Positions 39,542-50,876 of a stretch of DNA of 64,000 bases are shown here, piece by piece. The stretch's first letter is position 1. The number at the start of each line of letters is the position of its first letter. The stretch is from Warburgia ugandensis (Eukaryota > Streptophyta > Magnoliopsida > Canellales > Canellaceae). The notes beneath the pieces are model-generated. The model ran no database searches, was not told where the DNA came from, and saw only the letters and a program-made list of their open reading frames with translations. Location of the stretch: positions 33,688,949 through 33,752,948 of the forward strand of contig CP141136.1 of assembly GCA_035236585.1 (NCBI GenBank), written 5' to 3'. Position numbers and translations under genes: made by a program.

Positions 39542-40860
39542 GATGGGTCCTCATTCATGATGAGTGGAGGGCCTTGATCACCTTTAATACTACCACGGGG
39601 TGAGTTACCCCTTGATTATTAATTAGGCATTAGTAGTAACTGATATGATTATATGTCTTTTTGGTTGTACTTGACTAACCTCTCAATTTTATCGCATATC
39701 CAAAAGTGCATACAATGAAAGATCTTTTTCTTTTTCTTTTTTCTTTTTTTAAAGTAGACTACCCTAAATGATGCAACTAAATGCCTAGAATGATGCACAA
39801 TCAAAGGACACAATATAACAATCCCCTAAGGCTAACAAGAAAAAATATTTCGATCTTCTTGAATTCGTGTGGGATCGATGCTTTTAGATTAACCTAATCT
39901 CCAGCCTTTCAGATTTGACTACTACTTACTTGTTGGGTTTTGCTCCAAAGTGGTTAATACAATCCTCATGTCAAGAGCTATTTTGACCTCAACAAACGTA
40001 ATGGAAGGCGTAGAAAAATCACTTGGATTTTAAGACATCTCATATAACTACAATACTCAGAAACCACTAGAGTAACAATAGACCACATTCTATTAATAGG
40101 GTCCTACGAGCATGTGATGGCCTTATATGTCTCTTCTAATTAATTTGAATGACTGGGTTGCGAGCTTGTGGTGATTATCCTAGTGGGCCAAGAGGTGGTG
40201 ACTAAATTCACCTTTGATCTTATGGGGTCAGGTACTAATTAATTTCTACACTCCATGGTATTTTGATCAACATATAAATCACCTTAAAGTGATAAACATG
40301 CCCTAAACTGTAATTAAAAATAATAAACTAAAGCAAACCCTAAAATGCAACAATTATAAAATATACTATCTATATGCAATTATACTACTAAATTATGCAA
40401 AATTATTCTAATAATGCAAACCCTAATTTAAGAATTTTAAGGAGCTAGGATTGCTCATAGTGGGGTCTTGGATAAGATCTTTTCGTATAAGGGTAGGACT
40501 ATTTACATTCCACCTCCACTTCTAAGTTACGATGGTTCACCCTTGATCGGTATTATTATATCCCTTTTTAAATGAATTACAATTAATAAAATACAAGGCA
40601 TCCTCATTACAATTCACTCAAAATAAAAATTTTGGCTATCCTAATTAAGATCCCCTTTAAATTTCTTTTTTTCAATTTCCTGCAAAATAAAATTAGCAAT
40701 AAGTACCAAAATTCAACAAATATAGTGATTGTGCACTGTGAAAATTTAAAAATACATAAAATTCCTAAAATGCTAAAACAATGATTTTTTTTAATTATTA
40801 TTTTATTTTTTCTTGGATTTTTTAGAATTTTTTATTAAATTTTATGAAAACTCTATCGCA
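39542..40860 (-). other. Athila B 5' leader
   Basis: AT-rich non-coding sequence between the primer-binding site (40861-40880) and gag. It holds no recognisable gene. Long leaders are normal in Athila-type elements. A pyrimidine tract of T/C lies near 39724-39750. Confidence 0.5.
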
Positions 40861-40880
40861 GGTCCTCGACAATGATGCAA
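40861..40880 (-). other. Primer-binding site of Athila B (Asp tRNA type)
   Basis: On the minus strand TTGCATCATTGTCGAGGACC matches the Athila primer site TGGCGCCGTTGCCGGGGACC at 14 of 20 positions. It marks the inner edge of the right LTR and the direction of the element. Confidence 0.6.
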
Positions 40881-41718
40881 AACACTTTTTTATCTTTTTA
40901 CCTCAAGTGCATCAACTATTGTAGTGTAGCTGATGTGAGTATGGGTCAATCTCGTGGGAACTCGACTTAAAAAGATGGAGTTTAAATAAAATTTAATTAT
41001 CTACAAATTAAAAGAAATTATAGAAAGTAAATAACAAAGGACTTTAAACTAAAATCTATTTAACCAACAAAAAATTAACTAAAAATAAAATAAAATCTAC
41101 TTTTGTAGCTTGATTATGACAAAATTCTTCAAATCTAATACCCTAAATGTTGATTGACCTTCATCAATGTCTCACTAGTACTTCTAATTAAAGATTTAAT
41201 GGCTACAATAAGCCAATTCCCCAAAATTTAGATGATCTGGGCTAATGAATGATTTTGAATTTTTGATGGCTTAGATTTAATCTCTCAATTTCATACTGAA
41301 GATCAGTAATATTGAATCAACTAGAAGATATCCTAAGAACAAGATTTGAAGATTAATTAGAATTCTGATGAAAAACATATCAGGAATTAAAGTGATCCTG
41401 GTTGTTGGAGCTAAACCATTGATTAGGTTTAAGCTTTAATAAAATAGCCTTGGATTACACAGTTCCTGGATAGGTAGAACTCAGATAAGAATAAGATACA
41501 GTTGGAATTAAATAGAGGACACAGATGGAATTTTATTTAAAGGCTAAAGGGTAAAAATAGAAAAGAAAAATTATTTCTCTAATTTTAACCAAAAAAAGAG
41601 AAACCCAAAGGAGAAGACGACACAAGGGGAAGCCAGAGGCGAGGTGGGAAGAAGACGAGGAGGAAAATGAGGGGAAAAGGTTGGGAACTGGCTAGCGCAT
41701 GATTGTGCAACATTGGTT

Positions 41719-41725
<7 letters not shown>

Positions 41726-41804
<79 letters not shown>
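41726..41804 (+). repeat. GA microsatellite (about 79 bp)
   Basis: Pure GA dinucleotide in the right Athila LTR. The matching place in the left LTR (about 31105-31125) has only a few GA units. Confidence 0.95.
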
Positions 41805-41808
<4 letters not shown>

Positions 41809-42272
41809 TCCAAAGTCGTGCACAATCCAAGAGGAGAAAGCAATGATGGGTACGATGCAAGAGCAGAGGAAGGAGAAAGGAGAGGTACAAGTGGTCCTGT
41901 GCAGTGCTGCTCTTGCCGATGGCTGATCAGTAGAGAGGGGAAAAGAGAGTAGTGATAGGGGGTGCGGTTGGTGGGTGTGACATGGTGAATAGGGAAGGGA
42001 AGAGGGATGCTGGAAGTGGAGCAGAGAGAGACTAGGGGATGGTTTAGCATCAAGTGCATGCGAGGGAAGAGAGGAGAAAGTGAGGTAGGTGCCAGCCAGT
42101 GCTTTGAGGGAAGAGGGCAGATAGGGAGAGAGATTTCTGGTGTGGCTATGATGTTTGCTGGCCGACAGAGAAAAACAAAGAGAGGGAGACAGTGGAAGAT
42201 AAGGAAAGAGAGGTAGGGGAGATGTAAAAGATAGGTCAGAGATAGAAGAGGGAGAGAGTGGTTGGCTAGCTA

Positions 42273-42278
<6 letters not shown>

Positions 42279-42367
<89 letters not shown>
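42279..42367 (+). repeat. GA microsatellite (about 89 bp)
   Basis: Pure GA dinucleotide in the right Athila LTR, equivalent to the 29-bp tract at 31420-31448 in the left LTR. Confidence 0.95.
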
Positions 42368-42370
<3 letters not shown>

Positions 42371-42530
42371 GGGAAGTACGGAAAAGAGAGCTAGAGAAAG
42401 AAGGAGAAGAGAAGGGCATGTGGTGCGTCTTAGGAGAAAATAAGAGAAGAAGAGAAGAAGAGGGGGAGAGGGTGAGTGATAGTAGAGGGGATTACCACCT
42501 CCAACTTTTTTTCTTCTTCAACCTTCTACC

Positions 42531-42541
42531 CCTTTTTATAG
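42531..42541 (-). promoter_or_regulatory. Athila LTR TATA box (CTATAAAAAGG)
   Basis: Minus-strand TATA word conserved with 31837-31846 in the left LTR. Confidence 0.5.
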
Positions 42542-42861
42542 ATTTTCCAGAGGAGTTTGATTTTTTTCTTATCTCTTATCCAACTTTTGTACTTAATTTT
42601 CTGTTATCTTCAATTTTTTCTTTTTCCAAGCAATTTCCTCCTTAATTTGGTATGTTCAATTTCAATTTGATTCTTCTACTCAAAATAGGACAAAATTAGA
42701 ATCATCTAAACCGTACATTATATATTTGATTAGCTTTTATAATTGTTTGACTGTTAAATTTTACAAATCAATGGTCGGATCGTCAATTGGAGCTAATTTG
42801 ATTAGATGATCTAATTAGATGTTAAATTAAGGGTATTTTGGATGAAATTGAACATTTAACA

Positions 42862-44291
42862 TTAACCCTTAGATTTTCACTCTTTATTCTCGACAATAAG
42901 GTCACCCATAAGCTATTAAGGAAGTTCCCAAAAGAGATAAAACAAGAGGGTTTTTATGTGAAAAAACAATCTTGTGGAGGGGGAGATCTCACCCTCCTTT
43001 GAAGGAGGCATCTCCACCCATCCTTTCTCCTACAATTCTCCATTGTCTTTCTTACTTGGAAGCCCTCTTCCCCCAAGAATTCCACACCTTCCTCTTGAAG
43101 GGATGGCTTTTTCTTTGTTTGTTCCAGCCTAGATCTCTTCTGTAGAGTTGTGTTCCTTGCCTTGCCTTCAAGGAGATCAAGTTAGTGTTTTGTTCTCTAC
43201 TTTGCTTTCACTTTCCTTTGCTTTATCTTTCTTGCTTTTACCTTAATATCTTTTTGCTATTTTCTTGCTCCTTTATCAAGGATCCAATATTGTTCTTCTC
43301 TAGTACTTACAGCCAAGATAAGAGGAAACTTCAATCGTCTATCTTCCTCTTTGATTCACAGCTTTTTACTTCTTTAGATCCATCTTGTTTAAGAGTTATT
43401 TTCCTTTCACAGTTCAACATATCTATCCTCTTTTCGCTTAGATTCTTTCTTAGGTTCTCTTGGTATACCAATCTACTTGAGTTTATAAGCATGAGACTGT
43501 ATTGAAGTGGATGTTTCAAGTAGACTAGAATTGAATGCAATTTCTAACCTCATGTCTATGTATGCATTCAACTTTTGGATGTAATTGGTATTGTTTCAAT
43601 GGAAGCAATTGAAGTTCTTGTTTATACTTATTTCTGGTAGTTAAGAGATATTGAATTGAATGTTTTAATGCATAGAAGGTCATGCTTTTATGTGTTGATT
43701 ACTTGGAAATTGAAAACAGCATTTTGCTAGAATTTCTAGCAACATAAAAATATCATCTTGTTTATGCTTAATTTTTAACATTGTTTACTATTGGTTTGAT
43801 TGATTCTTTAGGAACTAAATTATGTTTTTAAGTAGTGTGTTTAATTCCTTGATTAGGCCCATTGATTTCAATCTATGTTCAATCGATGAACCATGTACAC
43901 CATTCATGAATCATGTGCATGGTACTAGGTTGAATTCCCTTTAGATTCTTGCTTTATTTACTTGTTAAATTTTAGTGCAGCAGTAGTTAATTCATGGTTT
44001 GCAACTTAGTTTAGAGTTAGGAAGTTCCCAATTTTAGTTTTAAATTTTTTTAATTTTTGAAAGTTTATATATTTGTTGGATTGCCTTAGTTAATTTTAAA
44101 TTTCCATGTCTTACATTTATGTTTAATTTCTATCATTAGTTTAGGCAAAATCTTATTATCTTGGCTAGGTTAAGTAAACTAATTAAGGACTCACTTATAA
44201 TACAAATCAATTTGATTCCTCATGGATCAACCTCAATCATGTCAATTTATTATATTTGGTTCGTGCACTTGCGAGTTTTACTTAAAAATCA
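42862..44291 (+). repeat. Right part of the X LTR
   Basis: Continues the LTR interrupted at about 22240. The phrases TTAACCC, GGGGGAGATCTCACCCTCCTTTGAAG and GGCATCTCCACCC match the uninterrupted solo LTR on the minus strand at about 15350-15520. It ends ..TTAAAAATCA at 44291. No gene is present. Confidence 0.75.
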
Positions 44292-44560
44292 TAACAAGTC
44301 TTTAGCGATGTTATAGGTGAATCACAACGGTTTGTATAATGGAACCTCACTTATATTATTTACCTCTAGTCTAGGTTTTAGGTGCATTAATTTAGGATTT
44401 TCATCATTTTTCCTATGATTTTCACCATTTTAGACCTAAAAATTGCATGGTTATAATGTCCCATCTATTAAGGTGCTTGACCCTGTATTAAATAGCATAT
44501 AAGTAGCCATTAGTTTGCTATTGTATTGAATTGTACATTTAATTGCTTTATGGTGCATGT
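44292..44560 (+). other. Primer site and leader remnant of element X
   Basis: Just after the LTR end, TTAGCGATGTTATAGGTG (about 44302-44319) resembles the Athila primer site TTGGCGCCGTTGCCGGGG at 12 of 18 positions. About 240 bp of AT-rich leader follow, then partial LTR end sequence to 44743 that repeats 44105-44291. Confidence 0.5.
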
Positions 44561-44748
44561 TTACATTTATGTTTAGTTTCCATCATTAGTTTAGGTAAAA
44601 TCTCATTATCTTTTGCTAGGTTAAGTAATCTAAGTAAGGACCCACTATTAATACAAATTCGTTTGATTCCTGGAGGGATCAATCTCTATCACATGATTTT
44701 ACTACAACTGATCCATGCACTTTCATGTTTAAGTTAAAAATCACAAGA

Positions 44749-45313
44749 AGTTTTGTGTCACCTACACTCTCCTAGGCATGTCAAACTAGTTTCTTTGCTA
44801 TTTTTTTAATGCGAAACATTCTTTGGAACCTTAAAATAGGGGGGAAATATTATAAGACCTTTGCAAAAACATCTTTCACTTACCGATCATTTGAATTCTT
44901 CTTCACCTTCCATCTTGAATGTATACAAGTTGGGCATGTAGTTTTGTCATTGTGCTCCTTCCTATATAAGATGTAGTCATTGGGACCAGCATGTATCTTT
45001 TCATACTCCAACCCTTTTGTAGCCAGTGTTTTCTTTAGCTCCCATGTTGACCAAGCCAATTTGTTCTCCTCCAACAACATTTTACAAATCACTTTAAACA
45101 ATTCTGTGCAATCTTGATCTAAAAAACCAAATCTCAATTTCACATTATAAAGTTCTACCGCTGCAAATAATTTGGTATAATCTATACATCCAATGCATAA
45201 TGGCTCATCGACTTCCTCCAATGTAGTTTGGAATTATTGAGGATCATCTTGGAAGTCATTGAATGCATCTCAAAACATTGATGCTACAGTAGCTTCATGA
45301 TCATATTCACACT
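44749..45313 (-). pseudogene. TNPD-like transposase, second block
   Basis: The minus strand reads EEVDEPLCIGC, KLFAAVELYNVKLRFGF, LFKVICKMLLEEN, KGLEYEKIHAGPNDYILYRKEH, CPTC, SRWK (45220-44890), then a decayed KVL.YFP..R..RMF..K.IAKKLV stretch to about 44749. In plant CACTA transposases this is the region before the tnp2 core: L.YEKIHACPNDC.LY.KE, a CxxC pair, then VLRYFPI.PRLQR. It ends at the X insertion on the left and at the solo-LTR duplication ACACT on the right. At least one in-frame stop is present. Confidence 0.85.
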
Positions 45314-48300
45314 TGTGACGACCCGGGTTTTCTCATGCATTTTTAAATGCAGTATCTAATTCCTAAGGCGGGATGCATCCCTATTTGAAAACCATTTTAT
45401 AAAAACCATGCAATGCAAGGGAAAATCTTTGGTTTAAAACTCATTTTGAAAACCCCAAGTGCCATTTGCTTTCACAACAATCAAAGTAGTTTTTTGAAAA
45501 ACTTCAGAAATCATAATTGTTTTTCCCTAGGTCTATCCAGTCATAGCACACAGCCCAACTGTAAATAAATACAAATACATGTCCAAAGGGTAGAATGTTT
45601 ACTTACATGTATAATTGTCTCCTTTTGATTTTTCTTTCTCGTAGCACTAACATAGGTGTCCTCTACTCGTAGATGGAACTATCCTGAAAAATGTTAAGGA
45701 TAGGGTGAGTATATACTATACTCAGTAGGAGTCTATCACTACTAGTTTTGCAATGCATGCTATGTTTAAAATCATATGCTCATTAAAAACATGTGCATGT
45801 TCGAACAATCATGTTCAATATCGATATTAAAAAACCACTGTCGAACTGGAATGCTGACGACTTAAAGAATAGCATAATCCAAGTCAAAAGTATCATATAT
45901 CATAAACATAATAATATGCATAAGATGCTCCACTAAATCCAACTCATGGATATCTAGTATGGTGGACCAACCTCATATCATGCCATATACAATGCAAATA
46001 AATCCTCAAACCATAGGGTCCAACTATGCCCATGACCTCACCGCCGTGTGGTCCCCGGGTACCTAGGGACACAGGGTCATATACCTCCACGGGGCATATG
46101 ACACTTCGACTCAGTGCCATGACACCAGTGGTAGCCCCCTGTACCACATGCAGTCGAAGTAGGGACATGCCCTTTTTTGGGCGTGGTACCCATCCACCTA
46201 ATAATGGTAGAGGCTGGGAGGACACCCCAGACCTCTCGGCATAGCACCCACGAGCGTATTAGCCCAAATCATATACGATCAAACAAGCCAAAAACCTCTT
46301 TTTCAAAACCTGTCCTCTTTGGGTCCCTCACAACTACCTGGCCCTCATAACTGCCTACCCAGCGTCTTTTGAGCACTCTAGCGTCTTTTGGTAACCCTCA
46401 AGGACATACAATTTTGCAAGAACTCAATGCTCACAAATCATGCAATTATTTGCAAAACATGTCTATGCATAATGTATTTATCATATGCATGCTGAATTCA
46501 TTTATATGCTAAACAAGTCATAAAATAAGTCATGCTAAACAAGTCATATACGTATACTTAAAACATGCAGTCTCAAAACAATCATGGCTCTGTTTAAAAG
46601 TCTAGTAGCGATAGGGCACTTACCTCAAAGTCTCCTGGAGTCGCGTCCTTTATCACTTCAACCCATCCCTAGGTCTCATTTATAAACTCCTGGGTATGAA
46701 TGGATACAAGGAGTCCTTATTAATTCATTCTATTTAGACATTAAATTGCTAGATCTGCTTTTTAGGGTTCATGCTCCTTTGCCTAATTCATTGTCAGGCT
46801 AGATATGGACCTACTATTTTGTGACGACCCAAGTTTTTCAATGCCATTTTTGGTAAAAACACAGCAAGATCGATCTCTAGTTTTAAAACAATTTATGCAA
46901 AAGAATGTAGGAAAATTTTCTTCTTTTTCAAAGAACATTGTATAAAGAGCCCGAGTGTCAAAATGAACGCTCAATGCATAGTGCCATGTAAATCAAATCA
47001 AAACAAGTAATCACTCCCAGGATTGTTAGTCACAGCCACAGCTACAACAAATACTTACAATCAAGATTATAGTAGTTACCAAAGGAAATTACTAATTAAA
47101 TCGTACCTTTGCCTACTTGACTTTGGTTCTAATGCCTCCTGCTGTTTCTTCTATTTGTCTTTTATTTGATCTGAAAAATAATGGATTGGGTTGAGTATTT
47201 ATCATACACAGTAGGTAACCTGACACTACCCTTTTTGAAAACATAGCAATGCATCATACGGAGTTCAAAGTGGTTGCATGAAAGGCATGCTAAATTTGTA
47301 ATAGGTGCACAAATGTATGCATAAAGTGTAAGTAATGCCATCTATTGAAATTCTTTATCAATCACGAGATAGTATGCAATACTAACAGTATGTCTGAGTT
47401 TAGAAAGTCAAAATCAATAGATTCACCATATCCTGGTTATGAGATCTACACCCTATTTCAAAGCCATGCGTAGTATATAATGATCAAAAAATACTTAAAG
47501 TAGTCTATGATAGCATCATGAAGTAACATGCACCGGTCTCAAGTCATCTAGTCACGAGTACTCGTTTACGACCAATTTAAATGCTATATGCATATCCATA
47601 CTACTGAAATCATAGGGTCACCATGCTTGCGACCAGAACCACTCTGGATCGCATGTCTTCAGTATCTAGAGACCAGTCCACCATAGCCTCCACGGCGACT
47701 ATGGATATGTCCCAAAAAGAGTGCCGTGAACACCTCTAGTGGTCGTCCCTGTTGACCATAGCAGTCAAGGAAGGGACAATGCCATTTTTGGCAGCGATAC
47801 CATCCACCTTTTTGGTGGTAGAGGCCGGGAGGCCAAACCCGTACCCCTCAGCATAGTGCCCACTGGGCTTAAGAGCCCAAAACCATACATAGTCCAAACC
47901 TCAAATCAACATAAAACCATGCAATTTATGGCTTTGTTTTCAAAGTATGCAAGCATTGCGTAAAATACCATGAATCTGTAACGTGTATAAAAACACTATT
48001 TCTCAACAGCATTCTTCAGTTAATGCAAGATTTTTCAAATACATAAATCATGCAAGCAGGTCCCACATACTTGTAATAAGAACAGTATAGTTTAAAACAC
48101 ATGCTTAATACAGTATTAAAACAAGTAACTTAATGAATGTTTAGGATGTATTTTGAAAACAAAGTAGGATCAGACTACCTACCTCGTGCGTTGTTACGTC
48201 ACTTGTGCCTGTCTTCACCTCGAGTTCGACATATCTTGGTAAGGTCCTAAGTGATGTCCAAACATAAGATCTAGGCGTTATTCTATGCTATTTTATTGTA

Positions 48301-48339
48301 TAGGCTCCAAATTTGGATTTTAAAAGGTCGCGCCTTAAC

Positions 48340-48680
48340 AGACGACCCAAATGTAGCGCCCAGGGTCTTGCGCGCCATAGTTCTAGAATGTGCGCTCTAT
48401 AGTAGATGCGTGCGTCCTGGTCACACCGCAACCAGGTTGGGTCATGTGCGCACGTCCGAATGGTGTGCCAGGGTGTGCACTATTGCGCGAATGCGTCTTA
48501 GGCATAGCTATGGAGTGCTTTGCCTCTTAGGACATCCCATGAGTCTTGGTCGGGCCAAGAAAACTGTTCGCACGCGACATGTGCGCAAGGATAGCCCCCA
48601 GGGAGCTTGGCACCGGTGTGTGTCAAGCCGGGCGTCCTAGACTGTGCCGTGCACTCTGGGACGTTCGTGCTCCCCTGGGA
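48340..48680. other. GC-rich, CpG-rich block of the nested LTR
   Basis: A stretch with many CG dinucleotides in an otherwise AT-rich window, at the transcribed side of the LTR TATA box. Similar blocks occur at 27940-28100, 29905-30050 and 49685-50120 in the related LTRs. Not coding. Confidence 0.7.
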
Positions 48681-49136
48681 GGCGCGCTCTCTCTCTCTCT
48701 CTCTTGACGGGTTTTCACCCGTCTAGTTTGGGTCACGGAAAGCCGATGATGTCCGGCCAAAAAAGTACCCAGATCCGGCGTGGATCTGGGCTGGGAAGGA
48801 AAGGAAAGGGGATTGAGGGCCAGTTTGGGCAGCCTAGAACGGCGCCCTGGTCAGTGGTTTTGGCTCTCGCCAGAACCATGGTTGGCAGGTTGAGGGTTCT
48901 GGAATGAACCCTGCTTACCAAGGCGTTCTCCGGCCGGGAGATGCCTAGATCTAGCCCAAAACCTTGGGGAAAAGAGTGAGGGAAGAGAGGAGAATGACGT
49001 GGGAAAGAGAGACGTACCTGGGGAGCCCTCCACGACGCAACGAGGCCTTGAACTCGCCTCCAAACCCCTACTGCAAGATCTGGTTTTGGGAGAAATTGGA
49101 AAGGAGAAGCGCAATTTGGGAAGAAGGGGTGGAGGG

Positions 49137-49145
49137 TATTTATAG
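49137..49145 (-). promoter_or_regulatory. LTR TATA box (CTATAAATA)
   Basis: Minus-strand TATA in the nested solo LTR, in register with those in the three related LTR copies. Confidence 0.55.
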
Positions 49146-50460
49146 AGGGAAGAAGGCGGTGCTACCAATGGTTGTGCCGCCATTGGCGGTGGTGGAAATC
49201 TCTGGAAACCAGGGGTTTCTGCAGAAATCGAGAGAGGGCTGGAGGAGGAAGAAGACAGGGGGTGCTATTATCAAAACGGCCCCCTACTATTTTTGACTTT
49301 TTCGTTTTTTTGGTAGATTTTACCAAAATGCCCTCAATCTTCTAACGCTTATAACTTCGTCATACGAGCTCCGTTTTCGGCATTCTTTGAGGCGTTGGAT
49401 TTCATTTTACGTGTAGTATGTAGTGGTACTAATTTTATTCACAATTTCCTAAGTTCCCTATGTGAATTTAGATCAAACATTCAACCACCTTATAAGACCC
49501 TTAAACATATAATAAACATATATTTATTCCAAAATAGTCAAGTTACAAGATCATTAGTACATCACACTATGTTTGTTCTTTGTACAAAATGTCTCTAAAA
49601 TGTTGGGTCATTACATATTTGGATCTACTATTCAATAGTTAAACTCTGTAAATTGTTCTCTGATCTAACTTTAAAGTCTCATTAGGTCCGCGTGTCCTAG
49701 TTCCCAAGACACTCGTGCATTCTGGTTGAACCGCGACCGCCTCACATGCGTGCGCACCTAAAGGCCGTGCCAGGGATCGCTTTTTGCATGTGCACATGCA
49801 TGCTCAAGTGACGCGCTTTGACGCGCATCCTAGATGGCGTCGCACGGACACACCTTTGGTGTAGCATGGCGCGTCTCAACTCCCAAGGCACCCTGTGCAT
49901 CCTGGTCAAGCCAGGACCCGTACCCCATGTTGCGCGTGCACCCAAAGGCCGCACCTGAGACAGTGTACGCACTTCATACGCCAGGAACCCATCCCAGGGA
50001 CCCAGTCCCAGGCATACATGGAGCATGGCATCCCTGGGATGCCTTGTTTGTGCAGGGCCGGCTGGAACCGCTTGGAGTGTTTTTCGGCCAGGAAACTCGG
50101 CTAGAAAACGGCTGGAAAAAGGCCAGATCCGGCATGGATCTTGGCCTGGGGGAAGTGAAATGGAGAGGAACAAGGTAGGAGGGGCTTACCTATAGCCTGG
50201 GGACGCCCTTTTCCCGATGGGTGCGCTTGCTCGCCAGAATTTTGTGTTGTACGGAATCCATGAAGAAGGGAAAAACCTCAACGTCAAGCAAGATCGTAAA
50301 AGGGAAGAGAGGGGAAATGGGGAGAATGGCCGGCCTGAGTCGGGCCTGGCCATTGTCAAAAAACACAGAAATACTGGGTTGAGACGGGTTTCCGATTTTG
50401 CCAAAAACTCCAGTCTCAAAATGGCTGAAAAACTCGTGTTTTTCAGAGGGGGAGATGGGG

Positions 50461-50470
50461 CTTTTTATAG
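50461..50470 (-). promoter_or_regulatory. LTR TATA box (CTATAAAAAG)
   Basis: Minus-strand TATA in the outer solo LTR, at the position equivalent to 49137-49145. Confidence 0.5.
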
Positions 50471-50876
50471 CCCTACTATGGCAGTGCTGCCAATGGCGGT
50501 GCTGCCCTTGACGGTGGTAGATCTCTCTGGAAAAATTGTGAAAGAGGGTTTCTGGAGAGATCTGGAGGTGGGAGACGACAGGGGGTGCTGTTATCAAAAC
50601 GACCCCCTGCGTTTTTCGTCTTTTTCGTTTTTCTGTTTAATTTACAAAAATACCCCTGATCTTTAAACGGCCGTAATTTCTTCATACGAACTCCGTTTTT
50701 AGCATTCTTTGAAGCGTTGGACTCCATTTTTCCAGTAGAATGTAATGGTACCAAGTTTCCTTACAGATTCCTTCATTTACTATTTTAAATAAAGTGAAAC
50801 ATTTAACTCAGTTCATTTCCTATAAAATGTCCAATTTTTATTAAAATGGCATAAATTACTCCGGCGTTACAACACT

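Larger units (their letters stand above)
22243..42861 (-). mobile_element. Athila-type Ty3/gypsy element B
   Basis: Minus-strand element. The 5' LTR is at right (about 40883-42861) and the 3' LTR at left (about 22243-22751 plus 30769-32203, split by a Tekay-type insertion). The primer site is at 40861-40880, gag about 36660-35300, protease about 34936-34619, and a start of reverse transcriptase about 34266-33930. A 3' untranslated region and a purine-rich tract follow at 32204-32215. Its 1.3-kb leader carries an RTE LINE. The two LTRs share phrases throughout but differ by many substitutions and indels, so the insertion is clearly older than element I. Broken, with many breaks; the later pol domains are not recognisable. 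Confidence 0.75.
40883..42861 (-). repeat. Right (5') LTR of Athila B
   Basis: About 1.98 kb, from beside the primer site to ..CATTTAACA at 42861. It matches the split left LTR (22243-22751 and 30769-32203). It holds two long GA tracts (41726-41804, 42279-42367) and a TATA box at 42531-42541 (minus). Open frames rich in RERERE or SLSLSL across the tracts are artefacts. Confidence 0.75.
21134..44743 (+). mobile_element. Athila-like element X, inserted in the CACTA transposase gene
   Basis: The left part (21134-about 22240) and right part (about 42862-44291) together form one LTR of the same ~2.8-kb family as the solo LTRs at 14105-16927 and 56027-58817. It is interrupted by Athila element B. 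After 44291 come a primer site like the Asp-tRNA type used by Athila, a short leader remnant, and a second partial LTR end at about 44560-44743 (repeat of the phrases at 44105-44291). The CACTA transposase reading stops at 21133 on one side and resumes at about 44749 on the other, fixing the insertion. No clean 5-bp duplication was found. The element is broken and mostly reduced to LTR sequence. Confidence 0.65.
46815..49620 (-). mobile_element. Nested solo LTR with duplication TATTT
   Basis: The unit 46820-49615 (2796 bp) starts TGTGACGACCCAAG and ends ..GGGTCATTACA, flanked by perfect TATTT (46815-46819 and 49616-49620). It lies inside the solo LTR 45314-50871, whose sequence rejoins on either side (..CTACTATTT / GGATCTACT..). 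It is a diverged relative of the LTR it landed in. A TATA box at 49137-49145 (minus) and a GC-rich block at about 48340-48670 are present. Open frames there are not genes. Confidence 0.9.
45309..50876 (-). mobile_element. Solo LTR (Tekay type) with duplication ACACT, itself interrupted
   Basis: The outer unit 45314-50871 starts TGTGACGACCCGGG and ends ..GCGTTACA, flanked by perfect ACACT (45309-45313 and 50872-50876). Removing the nested solo LTR (46820-49615) leaves about 2.75 kb, the size of the related LTR at 26240-28896. No internal domain remains, so it is a solo LTR. It sits inside the transposase gene of the CACTA element. The TATA box at 50461-50470 shows minus-strand orientation. Confidence 0.88.

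Noticed and set aside
22231-42866. Target-site duplication for Athila B
   Set aside because: The left LTR end cannot be fixed to the base, and TTAAC at right has no exact partner at left.
21129-44748. Target-site duplication for element X
   Set aside because: The bases beside the two ends (CTTAT and CAAGA) do not match, so no duplication is claimed.
48296-48907. Long open frames in GC-rich LTR blocks (also 28090-28535, 29693-30152, 49742-50666)
   Set aside because: High GC lowers stop frequency. Frames overlap on both strands, start and stop differ between related LTR copies, and no known motif is seen.
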